Below, piece by piece: positions 23,768 to 35,731 of a stretch of DNA of 64,000 nt. Source of the stretch: Parastagonospora avenae f. sp. tritici 18332-5 (lineage: Eukaryota > Ascomycota > Dothideomycetes > Pleosporales > Phaeosphaeriaceae). Every line of letters starts with the position of its first letter. The stretch's first letter is position 1. The stretch lies in the NCBI GenBank assembly GCA_022559985.1, contig JAFJTR010000021.1:310001-374000 (forward strand). The letters are read 5' to 3'. The notes beneath the pieces were generated by a model, which worked only from the letters and a program-made list of their open reading frames with translations, was not told the origin of the DNA and did not search any database. The translations under genes and the position numbers were made by a program.

Positions 23768-24289
23768 TTGAGATGGTTTGGATTGATGCTGGTGTAAGTG
23801 GTGATGGTGTAGTGCGAAGCGTGTAGTGTGGAGTAGTAATTGTAGTAGATTGAAGAAGTGTACAGGTTTGTGAAGCTTAGGAAGTGGGGCAAAAGTACTT
23901 ATATAGTACAGAAGGTGATCCAGTTCTATTGTACTGTCGAGATAATAAGCTGTACCTGTCTCAGATCGTGTATTGCTCAAGTCTCCTTCACGTCGGATTG
24001 AGTTGAGGTGAAAGAGTGAAACCGCGCAACACTACCGATGCACTCGGGAGAATGACATCACACACCTGTACGTCTTCATAGCTAACAGCTTCCAGTTTCC
24101 GCTACTCAATGCTCCATGCTGTCAAGCTTAAGTGAGTTTTGAGTGACGCTTTGGGTCACAAAGCTCAGTCAAGCACCTGCAGCTCACTCGGACATCTTCC
24201 TCTTCGACCAGTTTGAGGCGCTGCAGATCTCCCACAACCCGAAGCAATCCTGGATATTCGACTCGTTTCCTGTCTCCTGTGTTTAAGAG
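23768..24289. other. Intergenic, no gene seen
   Basis: This 522-bp gap lies between two minus-strand hypothetical genes and is the likely promoter of the small basic protein gene. No further feature was seen. Confidence 0.5.
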
Positions 24290-24875
24290 TCAGTGAATCT
24301 TCGGTGAAGATGAACCTGGTTCCATGCCTTCCTTGCCCTGGTCGTCGTACCTACGCTTCACTCCCGCAATCGACCCTATTGAAGTATACTCGTTGTCCTT
24401 GTCGAATTCAAATGGATTCTTGCTCGTCACAGTATCATCATGTTCCTTGCGTTGCCGCATACTAGCGAGTGTCTTGCAACCAGCCTTGAAACTCTTGAAG
24501 TTGACCACGTTACTCTCCTTGAACTCATCCAACGCGCCCATCTCCATGAACCAGGCCCAGATGTGTGAGCGGAGTACAGGCGCGCGCCCGTCTCTAGTAC
24601 TCTCTCCGAGTTGCCGCATCGGCCCTTCAAGACGGATGTGCTTAATGAGTTGCCCGATTGAAAGATGCGTGCCATCATCTTTGTAGAACTGGATCCCTAT
24701 GTCAAAGACAATGAGACGAGGATTGAATGCTCTACACGACACCGGAGGCCTTTGTATGTGGGATAATGTACTGCGGCACGAAGGTGAGGTTGTCCGCGTA
24801 CGGCATTGACGCGTACTCTTCTAAGAGTTCATCACGTACACGGGCGTAGAATTGTTCTTGTGTGTAGGTACGCAT
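24290..24875 (-). CDS. Hypothetical protein with HIWAW motif
   Basis: Two exons, 24875-24743 and 24696-24290, give 179 residues. The 46-bp intron (24742-24697) has a weak GTGTCG donor and an ACATAG acceptor; without it the frame is interrupted by TAG. The junction reads HTKASGIQFYKDDGTHLSI. The centre has RSHIWAWFMEMGALDEF, which resembles HVWAWNEMG in the gene at 25086-25829, so the two may be distant paralogues. The C-terminus is Lys/Asp-rich with a KRRYDDQGKEG segment. No known domain was recognised. The intron is the weakest part of the model, and a frameshifted gene is the alternative. Confidence 0.55.
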
Positions 24876-25085
24876 GTTGATATTATTAGTGGGAAGTTTT
24901 GTAAGGTGTAGTGAGAAGAACTGTTTTTCAATCAGTCAAGAAGCGTGGAGCGTTAGCTCCATATGACAGTCACGTGGCACAGTGGGACTAGCTTGAGCTT
25001 TCATTCTTTGATCTCATTCGTTAGGTCTTAATACTCGGCTTGTCAATCATCAAGGCGCCCCAATATTCTCTGTCCCTCCAGCATT

Positions 25086-25829
25086 TCATCCATACCTAGG
25101 TACGTAGATAGTCATCAACCCCTCCACATCCTTCTCCGCCTCCTCATCCAAATCCTCCTCCACCATATTCACCCCAAACACCTGCTCCATAAGCCACTCC
25201 GCATAGCACTTCTTGTACTCCTCTGGTCCCACAGGTAACAAGTACCCCAGAATAGACCCCATCTCGTTCCACGCCCAAACATGGTCGTTTCCCACTAGCT
25301 GAATGCGCGACTCCGTAGCGCGCTGTGCCTTGACCACCTCCGCCAACGTGTTGCGCAGAGTAGCTGCGTCGTCTCCGGCATCGTTCTGCTGCAACTCGCG
25401 AATCTGCTGCTCTTCGGCTTGAGCTGCGTTCCAGCAGTCGACGAGTTTTGAGCGCAGGATGACGAGGTCGCGGATACATTCCTGGGCGTAGAGAGTGAAT
25501 ACGATGGGTCCCTCAGCCAGTAACATAGCGGTTTCGTCAAGGCTCATGCTTCGATTCGGGTTCAAGTTGTGCTCGATCTCAACCAAGACGAATTGGCGGG
25601 CGAGGGCGAGTTTATTCTTAAGGAGGCACCGGTACTGGTCTTCTGCTTCACGGTCGGTGAACTCGGGGCTGCTGATATCAAGCTCGGGGGTGTTGTTGGG
25701 GGAACCGAGTGGGAATTGCGTCAAGCCAATGTTCTTGAAATTTGCGGTCATGTCGGGGTCGCGGGTAGGCAAACTGTTGAGCATGCTGGTAGGGTGGTTA
25801 GTGAAGCCATTGGAGATTTTGCGCACCAT
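25086..25829 (-). CDS. Hypothetical protein with HVWAW motif
   Basis: A single exon of 247 residues. It is largely helical and acidic, with a coiled-coil-like middle (CWNAAQAEEQQIRELQQND) followed by GNDHVWAWNEMGSILGYL. The C-terminus is very acidic (NMVEEDLDEEAEKDVEGL). I recognise no family. Size, strand and the shared H[IV]WAW...EMG motif link it to the neighbouring gene at 24290-24875, which points to an old local duplication. Confidence 0.65.
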   Translation of the reverse strand: MVRKISNGFTNHPTSMLNSLPTRDPDMTANFKNIGLTQFPLGSPNNTPELDISSPEFTDREAEDQYRCLLKNKLALARQFVLVEIEHNLNPNRSMSLDETAMLLAEGPIVFTLYAQECIRDLVILRSKLVDCWNAAQAEEQQIRELQQNDAGDDAATLRNTLAEVVKAQRATESRIQLVGNDHVWAWNEMGSILGYLLPVGPEEYKKCYAEWLMEQVFGVNMVEEDLDEEAEKDVEGLMTIYVPRYG

Positions 25830-26394
25830 GGTTGAGTAGAGTCGGTTTTGGTGTAGTGCTGTTGCTTGAAAAAGGGTGTAGAGAAAGACAGTGTAGATAA
25901 AAGAGGTATTTGTGAGAGAAGGGGACTATTGTGTCACTCTTTGGTTGCTAGGGAACTGTTATGGGCGCGTTGTTTTCACTCTAGGCTTCGACAAACGGAA
26001 GCACATTGTGAATTAATCACTCACGACTGGATACCTTGTGCTACTGCAGATATGTTGCTGAATGTTACGAGGTCCTTGTGTGCTATGGATGGTTCATGCC
26101 ATCTTCCCAACGAACTCTTCTCTGGACCTATCATCATGTCTCATTTCCATCTCCGCCTCCAACTACAGTAGTCCACTGCATAGCTACCACCAAAAAGGTG
26201 CCCATATCCTGCTCCTGTCATCAGAATAGCTTCTCATCCACATCCACCGAGCCCTAATACATCTTCGCCGGCCAATATCCCTTCTTCCCGACATGGACCC
26301 ACCGCACCTGAACCTGCGTCTCTACAGTGTCGCGCCGAGCCTCCAGCAATGGTAAGATAATATCAATCTGACCCTACATCTGAACGCTCAGTTC
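25830..26394. other. Intergenic, no gene seen
   Basis: This 565-bp gap lies between minus-strand genes. It should contain the promoter of the gene at 25086-25829. Nothing else was recognised. Confidence 0.5.
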
Positions 26395-27546
26395 CTAGAC
26401 ATCACCATCAACGCGCCTAGAGCCGTTGTCATCGTAGTCCCGAATTGCCATATGTGTGAGGCCTTTGCCAGGTGTATTTAGGCGCTTGAGCAAGCCCATC
26501 ACGTGTCGATGCTGACTCTCGATGATGATGCGGAGCGGAACGTTGGTGATGAAGCGAATGCGACCGTTGCGAATTTTGATGGTGCCATCCTCTTCGGTGC
26601 TATCAGAGAGGGTGCGGAGCTCGAGCACGATGTTTTCGTAGCCGCTGGAGGTGAGCTCGAGATTGCCAGGGACAGCAACCTGCACAGTCTGTGACGGGAA
26701 GGCGATCGAGATGCGACAGGTGTTTCTCGAGCCGTCGGGGAACGTGGTGAAGATCTCGGTATGGACCTTATGTTTGTGATTCGCCCAGGTCAGGTAGAGC
26801 TCTTCTGGTAGTTGCGCCATCAAGATTTCTTGTTCGTCACGAATGTCGTCGAAACAGCGGCGCTTGCGTGCGGGTCCGTTTTTGGTTGAGTATAGTGGCG
26901 AAGAGGGGAGGACGGGCTCGGAAGTCTCTTCTCTGTCGCGTTTGCGCGATGGCTGTGCAGATACAGGGCTCTGCACAGGCTTATGTGCCGCTGCCGGCGC
27001 CTCTTCCACACCCTCAACTTGTCTCGGGCTAGCCGCACGTGTATCAGGTGCCGATTGTGCACCATCCCGTGTCTTTGCACCCTGTTTCCTTGCGTTCACC
27101 TGTGCGATGACCGATTTCGTGATTGCTACACCGTCTGGCTGCTTTCTGTCTTGCCTCTGCAGAGGAGAGATATCCACACCATCATCCTTGAGAAGCTTCA
27201 GGAGCTCAAGACAGTTCGACTTGTTGATCCAAGTCTTCTCACACCAATCAAGGTCTAGAGACAGTGTTTTTTTCTGGATGCCTTTCATCGCCCGGGTTGC
27301 CCAGTCATCGGCCTTGTTTCCCTGCTGAGGCAGTGTTATCTTTGATGCAGTCTGATGTAGTGTCAGTTTTCATGAAGAATGTGTGAGGTCTATTCCATCT
27401 ACCTTCTTCCAAAGCATCTCCTCCAAGAGGCCTTCATCGGCACGCTGGGGTTTGCTCACTGGGCTGCTACCAGACGACTCAGTCTGGTCGTTCCCGTCGC
27501 GATCGGTAGATGCGAACGGCGACTTGACGCCATGACTGTAGGACAT
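26395..27546 (-). CDS. Hypothetical nuclear-like protein
   Basis: Two exons, 27546-27403 and 27351-26395, give 366 residues. The 51-bp intron (27402-27352) has a GTAGAT donor, a CTGAC branch and a CATCAG acceptor. A helical N-terminal segment (LDWCEKTWINKSNCLELLKLL) is followed by a disordered Ala/Pro/Arg region containing a bipartite-like basic stretch (PSRKRDREE ... PARKRRCFDD). The C-terminal ~150 residues look folded with beta character (TCRISIAFPSQTVQVAVPG, then IRFITNVPLRIIIESQHRHV). I do not recognise the family. The basic clusters suggest the nucleus. Confidence 0.65.
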
Positions 27547-28020
27547 GTCGGCTGTAGTCTTCGTGAGGTGCTCCAGGATATGTTATCGAGGCGCGAAGGG
27601 AGAGGGATGGAGGACTAGGTTGTAGCAGGGTGTGGTGCTGTGAGTTTCAAGTGCGCGTGGTAATCTAGGCTGCGTATTCTTGAAACCGAGTTGCATGATA
27701 TGAGCGCCGGACGGAAACAAGCAGGCCGCGCTAGGAGATCTAACTCAATAGCGGAGCCAATCCTGATAGGAATAATTGCGCAAGTCGTGGAGAAAGGGAG
27801 TGTGAGCAGAGCTTGAACGTCCAGCTGTGACATCATGACGGTGAAAGTGAAAGGGAGACGGACAGAACGTTGCAGAAACTACGAGACCCCTATGTTCATG
27901 CCCTACTAATTGCAACAAAAAAGGAGCTACTATAAAGTGAGACAGTGGGAGAGATGGCTATTTGCTGTGTTAGATAATTCATACAACTTTATCTCAGTGT
28001 TACTCCACAATGTGCAGGCC
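27547..28020. other. Intergenic, no gene seen
   Basis: This 474-bp gap lies between the hypothetical gene's start and the 3' end of the histidine kinase gene. No feature was recognised. Confidence 0.5.
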
Positions 28021-31000
28021 CTATCCTTTTTGCACACTGCCACCGCCTACATTACCACTAAGCAATGTGTCGATAACGTTCATGAGTTCCGGAATGCGAA
28101 ACGGTTTCGATATGGCATCGTCCATACCTGCCCCTTTTGCCTGCTCGATCTGTTCTCTGCGCGCATTTGCACTAACTGCGATGATTGGTACATGTCCAGT
28201 AACATGTCCTTTCTCTTGCAAGGCCCTGATCTCCCGTGCGCACGTCATGCCGTCCATCACCGGCATCTCAACGTCCATCAGCACAACAGAGAGATCGTGC
28301 GGCTCCGAGATGGCGGGTTGCTTCCAGTATTTCGTTTTGGCCAGTTCAGCAAGTGCTTCACGACCGTGGTTGGCGACTTGTACAGTACAGCCAATCTTCT
28401 TGAGCTGATTGCAAAGTACGCGCTGATTGATGAGGTTATCTTCGACAACAAGAATATGATACTTTGGGGAAGGTAGAGGTGGAGTGACGGTTTCCAGTAA
28501 CATGGGCTGTTTGTCCTGGATGATTTGAGATTTGGTCCTAGAAGGCAGGATGAAAGTGGTCGAGTTCCTCCGTCCAGGTGCGGCTCTTCGACTTTTGATA
28601 TAGAATGAAAAGGTGGATCCAACACCTTGCGTTGACTGTACGCCGATACCACCACCTTGCATCTCTGTGAGTTCCTGTGAGATGAACAAACCAAGACCGG
28701 ATCCTCCATACTAGCGAAGGTTAGTGAAAAAGGGACGTACGTCAGAAGAAGCAAACATACTTGAACATGTGTCCTCGGGGACGCTTGTGAAAAGCGTAGA
28801 AAGAGCCTGTTTTTGTGCTCGGTGGTAAGACCGCAACCAGTATCCTTGACGGTGAAATGCAAGTAGAATACCTCTCCACTGCCCCACTCCTGTTCGTCCA
28901 GGAAGTCCTGACTCAATGCTTTCTGGGGTACGTATTCAATCCCTGGTCTCCCTGCAGGCAACCAGGTAGCACTCATGGTGACCTCCACGTTTCGAACGGA
29001 CTGGCTGTGAGTGAATTTGATGGCGTTTGTTAGCAGATTGATGAGAACTTGGAGTACGCGAGAAGGATCGAGTATCGCGTAGTTGATTTGAAGGTCATTG
29101 AACGAAGCATCAGAGTGAACGCTCAAGTTCACACGTGCTTTATTGGCTTCTTCCTTGAAAATCTTGTATGCGTCTTGAAGGAGCGCGTACGGCTGCATCG
29201 TGATTGGGCTGATCACGAGAAGTTTTGAGTCCAGTTTGGAAAGCGTGAGTATGTCATCGACGATGCGCTTCTGATGTGTTGCACAAGCTTGAATCGTGTC
29301 AATAGCATCTATACTGGTTCCTATTAAGTCTTTGAGCTTTGTTTGGAGCGAAGGTTGCGTTGTGACAGCGTCGTAGTTGGTAGCAGCTTCCATCTCAGCC
29401 AAGGCGGATGATATTGAGTCCGCGCACTGCACCATAGCGCTAAGCGGATTACCTGAGGACCGTCAGTACATACGATTTGTTTTAACTTGATGGTGAGCAA
29501 ATCATCATGTACATACGCATCTCATGGCTCGTCATATCGATGAAGTTCTCCTGTTGTCTCTTGGATTCCAGGGCTTCCTCTACTCTGCTTCTCTGGATGG
29601 CTTCCGCCCACTTCAGTTGACTCACGTCTGTTAGAGTCCCCATGACTGAGGCTACTTGACCGTCCTTGTCTCGGTGCGCGGTAGCTGTTGCTAGAATCCA
29701 GGTTGGTGTCGATAAGCCATCCGGCCCGGTCCATAATTTCTTGACTCGGAAAGAAAATGTGTAAGGCTTATTGACTTGCATTACTATATGCGAATCTTTT
29801 TTTGTAGCTTCCAGGTCGTCTTCATAAATCCGGGAGGTCCAGTCAATAGCGCCGATATCAGTCATCGGGTGACCGACAATTTTGAACCATTGATCGTTGC
29901 AGTATTGAATCTTCAGATCTGGGTCGCATTGGTAGAATCCGACTGGCGCTGTTTGGGTGAAGCTTGCAAGACGTCTCTCTGCCTCCACACGCAATAAGGC
30001 TATTCGCGTGGCTTCTTTCTGGCCAGATATGTCAGTGTTGCAGCCGAAGATTCCCGTTACTATCCCGTCTTCTGCCTTGATGGGTACGCATGCTGTCAGC
30101 GTCCAAAGATAATCTCTGGTATCATCTTCGCTGCCAGTGTCTGCGTTGGGCTTCTTCTTCCATCGCATCTCATACGTAATAGACTTGCCACTTGCCGACA
30201 TATGCCAGTGCTCCATAGCCAGCTTTCGATCTGGTTCGTAAACATGCTCGAGGAAGGCAAATGGAAGGGCATTCGGAAGATCCCGTGGGTGGCCAGTCTG
30301 GTGAAAGAACGCTTCCTGTTGAGTGTTAGAATGCTGTTAGGCATGAAGAACGCAAGGCGGAAATGGCAAACGTACGTTTGCATGTACAAGCTCTCCACTA
30401 ATAGCAAACTCAAAGTAGCCGAGGCCGACTGCATTGGCGAGCTGGTAAAAGTTGGACAGTTTTTCTGCGATATCACTAGCTTCCTGGGCCAAGACCGCAA
30501 CTTCGGCGCTAAGTGCTTCCCGATCTCTTGCAGCTTCTTCTTCTTGACGCTTTCGATTCCGCACTTCTTCTTCATGAAGCGCTACGGATGCTGCAGAAGC
30601 TCCCAGAAGATTTGCGAAGACCTCTGGTGAAGATGGCGTTAGCAAAGTCCTGTATTCAAGTCGCAGATCTACTTGCCTATCCAATCCTGATACTCTACAT
30701 CATACGGTCTCCGAGTATTGAGTCCGACGATTATGTATCCCGTTATAGTCTCATTAGATGTCCTCACTGGTATGATGAGCATTGATTTACAAGGGTCTCC
30801 AAAGCCACGTTTCTCGACGTCAGTGAAGAGGGTGCTCGGTAATCGTCCGTCCTCGTGACGATAGAGCGTAGGCACGCCCTTCTTGGCACTGCTAGCTATG
30901 GCACGGCCAAGTGGAAGATCTTGCTCTAGGTCCAACTTTTGTGGTATGTCGGGATGATTGGCCCCATAACCAATCGTCCATTCAAGTGAGCAATCACGTG

Positions 31001-32558
31001 ACGTGGTTATGCTGTAAGTGCCTGCAGAGCCGGTCCTATCGACTTCGCAGTGGGAGTAGAGAATTGCAGCTGGAAAGTCGTACTCGCTTGGGTAGATGGC
31101 TTCTCGAATCGACTTCCAAAACGCATCAGCATCGACAGCCTCGCTGCTTAACTGCCCGACTCGAAGTAGTGCATTGACACGGCGTTCCAGCAGTCTATAG
31201 CAGATTAGCTAATGCAACCAGTCCACCATAATTACTTTGGCCGACACAAGTAGAAGCATGAGAGAGACTTGATCTTGGACGCAGTCGAGCCAGAGACTGA
31301 ACTTTGCAACGTACCTTTGCTTGGTCACTTCAGTCACGATGGAGTACATGCCATTGATCTGTCCGACTCCAACAAGTGGCACGAGGCTCCACATGAAGAA
31401 AGATTCTTCGACAAAGCCATTCCTCTCTACCATGAAATGATATTCTTCTTCGGGAGCATCCGCAAAGCGGGTTTTCTGAGAACGTTCCATTGTAGCGCTC
31501 ACGGGGTCAGCGACCTCAGGCCTGCTCCTCGTTAGTACACGCACATGAAAAGGCTGCTCTTAGCACAGACCATGCGTCTAGGATAGATTGTCCCAGAATT
31601 GCTGGGTGTCTAGATCCAGAGACAGCGCCATATGCGAGGTTATATACGATGATGTGGTCAAAGCCCAGGAAAATCGCTGTTGGGCGCGTCTCGAGCATGA
31701 GAGTGGTAATCAGCAGGTTCAATTCATAGCTCCAGTCTGCGATGGGGCCTAGAGAGGTTCGTCCCCAGTCAACCTTCTCAAGGCGTTCAATATGCTCTCG
31801 CAGCTCCGGGGATTGGATTTTGACAGTGAAAATGGTCTCAGCATGTGGCTGTAGTGGTGAGGCGACCCGAGCCAGCCGAGCGGGCTGTTGCAGATGGACT
31901 TTTGGCTCTTCTGTCTGCGGTGGCTGTTCAATGAGAGTGATGACAAGCCAACGTTGACAAGCAGTAAACTTTGCCCACCGATAACGGCCATGTCGGAACT
32001 CCTGTTGGTGGCATGAAGATACCCTACTGGAAGGATCCCACCAATCCCTTAACGCGTTATGAGCATGGAGAGATAGTGCGAGGTGCGGTAGATCCAGTAG
32101 GGCGGAGTTCACGTGATAGATGCCTGCGGGCTGGGCATCACAATCCACGATGAAAGTCGGACGTGGATCCGCGTCATAGAGGCCGCGGATATCGACCGTG
32201 TGCATGGTGGCGAGTCCTGTACGCAGGTAGTCTACGCAGAAAGTTGAGCTGGTGGATTAGCCGAGTGTCCGTGCGAATGCAAGGGAATCCGCGGTCCGGG
32301 AATCTATCGGTTCGCGTTTGAGCGTGCCATGATGTTGTGGCATTTGACGATCGGGTCAGATTCGAGGTCACCGCGGCATGCAAGTGAAGAGAATGAGCAT
32401 GCGATACAGAACTCTGGGAGGTGGCGAGCAAGAGAGTGGCGCACGGTAAAGACTGTGTGAGGCGCTGGGTTGGTGGTGTCCAGAACCTCGACGAAATTCG
32501 ACATCGGGAAAGTCGCCCGCTCCCGGTGATCTGCCGAGTCTTTCGTCTGGCTAGGCAT
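28021..32558 (-). CDS. Hybrid histidine kinase (PAS/GAF sensor, HisKA, HATPase, receiver)
   Basis: Eight exons: 32558-32372, 32231-31571, 31521-31315, 31194-30677, 30623-30376, 30315-29517, 29452-28761 and 28710-28021. They sum to 4002 nt, about 1,333 residues. Order: N-terminal sensor region, PAS (WGRTSLGPIADWSYELN), GAF-like block, coiled coil (VRNRKRQEEEAARDREAL), two PAS-like blocks, HisKA with H-box MTSHEMRNPLSA (His about 871), and HATPase_c with N-box LLTNAIKFT and G-boxes DTGCGL and GGSGLGL. A receiver follows (LVVEDNLINQ, LMDVEMPVMDGM with phospho-Asp about 1250). No membrane span is seen, so it is a cytosolic sensor feeding a Ypd1-type phosphorelay. The 30676-30624 intron is GC-AG. 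The first exon and its 140-bp intron are the least certain part; an alternative start is 32205. Confidence 0.88.
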
Positions 32559-33843
32559 GCTCCTCGCACGATGACAGGGGCTACTCCATGTAGTATGCAT
32601 ACAGAAAAGCTTGTCGTGATCCTGCGACGCTAAGCATGCTCCTACCTCGTCAATTTTGGACAGCGGTCTACATATCGAACTTCGGAAGGGAGAGCATGAA
32701 AGCTGTGATACTTGTTGTCTCAAAATGCCCCATGCCTCAAAACAGCAGTTGCGGGAATACATGTCTTATCTGGATGGTCCATGTGTCTTTCATGACGTAG
32801 ATTGGGTTTCATCAAATACACAACTTAGAAAGCAGACGACGAGATATCCAACTAAGAGGTTATCTCCGAAGCGTTCGATAGCAAGCGCAATGCCTGCTCA
32901 ACACTCGACCCATGACTATGCGTCTAGCACATGAGAAAAGAAGGTGAAAACGCGAGGTACATTAAATGGCACTAGGGGGGAAATGGGGCCGGTGACGTGC
33001 CGCTTGCTTCGGCAAAGAATGCCGAGAGTCTGACGCTGCACTTCACGGCAGACTTCATCTCTCTTTCATCACAATGTTGCCTCACATCAAAATCTACCGA
33101 ATGGTGAAAAGAAAGCAAAGCCTCGAGGTGGGTCGAAGGAAGAGAAGGTCTATTCAAGAGTTCTGGCGTAGCCCTACAATGTCGCGACGATTAACACTCC
33201 AGGTCCTCACCTACGACGGAAAGCGATCAGGGTGCCAGGAGCTGTACACGGGCCTCGCTGTCACGATTGAGGGGCAGTGATACCGTGTATAGCTTCGGAA
33301 TTTCTCTTGTTGCTTTCCGTTGTACGTGAGAACCTGCAGTATGACAGACTGCGCTGTCTGAATCTGTCCATATTTGTCCAGGATGGCATTGAATATATTA
33401 GACCTGGCTTCACGGGTCTTTGTTTGTTCGCAATCACTTTCAATATCTGTCTTGAGCTGTTGTTGCTGCTGTCGTTGTTCGTTACGCCCTTCACCGCACC
33501 TTCCAGTCCGCCAAGCACGCCATTGTTGCTCCGTACGCACTGGGAAACATGAGATGCCTCGATGCAACATGATAAAAATTCTCTCTGGCAAGAGTCGCTG
33601 GACTACTCATGTCCATGCCTGTTTCGCTTCAGGATGAGAATGAATCCCGCTCGACATTTATTTGGCGTGTATGTCGCTTCCCGCCGTGTGTCACGCTGTG
33701 AGCTCGTTGCCTAGGCAGGCTGTGATTGGATGCCGCGCTAACGGCAGGGTACGTTGACATCGCCCTCAACATCTCGTCCGCCGCGCCAACACCTATAGAG
33801 TTACTCAACGCTCCTACCCAACGACTGGCCGCCAGCCTTGACG
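32559..33843. other. Intergenic 1.3 kb with a diverged inverted repeat
   Basis: This region separates the divergent histidine kinase and C2H2 gene starts and should contain both promoters. It holds an imperfect inverted repeat near 33197-33339, listed separately. Short frames around it are not convincing genes. Confidence 0.45.
33197..33339. repeat. Imperfect inverted repeat with conserved peptide potential
   Basis: The arm from 33197 (plus) and the arm ending at 33339 (minus) are about 65 bp each and face each other. Both start CT[CG]CAGGT[CT]CTCAC and read LQVLTY[DN]GK in their own direction. Later they share a TACACGG block. By eye, identity is roughly two-thirds. Confidence 0.55.
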
Positions 33844-35439
33844 ATGGCAAGCACCGGTAACAACCGATACGCCCTCTTCGTTGAGAAAGACGAGCACGCA
33901 GCTCCGGTACGTAAAGCGGCTGCCGACGTGACGCGCAATCCATTTCTCAACCAAGTCGCCGACGACTCTATTCCGTGGCAGGAGGTGAAGAAGCGCGGCG
34001 CGCCGACTGCTCAACTGGCACCTGCACCAAAAGCCAATGTCCTCGCCATCCGTGATCAGGCTAGGAACGCGTCCGCACAGAACGCAGCGGCAAATCGTGC
34101 TCGTGCCGTTTCAGCCTCCACGGCCTCCACGGCGGACAAAGCATACGATCCCTACGAAAACTGGTGTGGCGTTTGTTCCCTGAAGCTGCCCAGCAAAGCA
34201 ATGCTACTCAGCCACATCAAGCAGTCCCAGTCAGATCACAAGCACTACTGTAATCTGTGCAAGCGCGTGTTCAAGGATCGCAATGGCTTGAAAAACCACG
34301 TGGAGAACTCGTGGGGCCACGAGGTCTGCTGCAATTTGTGTTTGAGCGCATTCAATAACGAGTGGGGACTGAAGAATCACTTCGAGAATAACTACGCCGT
34401 TGGTCATCAATTTGCTTGCCTCACGTGCTTGCTGGGTTTCCGCACCCAGGTCGAGCTCGAGAAGCACCTTCAATCAGCTGCGAATCATACTTGGTGTGAG
34501 GTACGTACATGTGGCGGCTACGAGCGGCTTTCGTGCTTATAGACTGATCATTAACTAACCCGCCACAACTAGTCCTGTCAGCGCAGGTTTCATAATCAAG
34601 ACGAGCGCGATGAGCATTGGCAGAAGACTCAGAGTAGGTACACTTGGCGAGCGTATGGACGTAGCTTACACAATCACAGAACACAGGCACTGTCTACAGC
34701 CTGGCTGTGATTTCGATGGCCCCGACGAAGCTGTCTTGGAGGAGCATCTGACGCGCGATCATTTCCGATGTGTGGGCTGCAAGCGCATCTTCCAAAGCCA
34801 GACCAAGCTCAATCACCATGCCGAGAGCTGTAAATTTGCTGTAGCCTGCCCACAGTGTCGAGAACCATATGCGGGACAAGCACAGCTTGCACTGCACCTA
34901 GAGCATTGCTTCTTTTGCGAGGAGTGCAACTTTTCCACCCATCACGAGGGCAATTACCTGATTGTGAGTGACGAACGGCCGAATTCGGTCACCTCAACTA
35001 ATCAAGGCGACAGCACATGACGAAACATGCGTCTGCCACGATACAGTGTTGGGGCTGTGACGCGCCGATGCGTACATACTCCAGCCTTATCAACCATCTC
35101 GAATCTGGAAAGTGCCCAAAATTTCCCGACCCGTTTCACCTCATGGTTTGTCTCGGAAGGTGGTGGTACTCGCCACTATTCATGGATCTGGACATGCACG
35201 CGCAACTTCGTACCAGCCGCATCAATCCCGCGTTCATGCGACAATGGATGGATGATGGAGTGATTACACCATTCATCTGCCGCGATGCCAGCTGTGAGAA
35301 AGCATTCGGACATCTGAGCTCGCTTGCGCTACACTGCGAGAGCCAGGCTTGCGATTGGGACATCGCGCGCTTGAACATGCCGGGATTGGAGAAGGAGTTT
35401 AGGCAGATATGCTTGCGAAGAGACAGTGCTTCGGCTTGA
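33844..35439 (+). CDS. Multi-C2H2 zinc-finger protein
   Basis: Four exons, 33844-34500, 34573-34633, 34680-34963 and 35014-35439, give 475 residues. Introns are 72, 46 and 50 bp with GTACGT, GTAGGT and GTGAGT donors. At least seven C2H2-type or degenerate fingers follow a disordered 100-residue N-terminus: WCGVCSLKLPSKAMLLSHI, YCNLCKRVFKDRNGLKNHV, CCNLCLSAFNNEWGLKNHF, FACLTCLLGFRTQVELEKH, HCLQPGCDFDGPDEAVLEEH, FRCVGCKRIFQSQTKLNHH and FICRDASCEKAFGHLSSLAL. The H-x(4-7)-H spacing of some fingers resembles dsRNA- or RNA-binding zinc-finger repertoires, so nucleic-acid binding in general is a safer call than transcription factor. First ATG context and the disordered N-terminus support the start. 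Confidence 0.85.
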
Positions 35440-35731
35440 ACGACTGCTCCGTGTGAGAAGCGATAGAATGTGTACGAGGTTTTTACACAATCCTCAAGAT
35501 GATATCGGCGTCCTCGGTTGCCAGGATAGATATCCGTTCAACGCAATGACCAGGCCATGGGCTCACAGAAGCAAACGTCCAAGGTCTCAACCGCTTTTCG
35601 AAACAAAGAGTAGTCAGTGGACAGCTTACCAAATGCCTCCACTTTGAGAAAATACATTTGATTGTCTCTGACCTGTTTGTCTAGCACTTTCCACAAGTCT
35701 CACCCTCTTTGCGATCACCTAGTCCTTCTAA

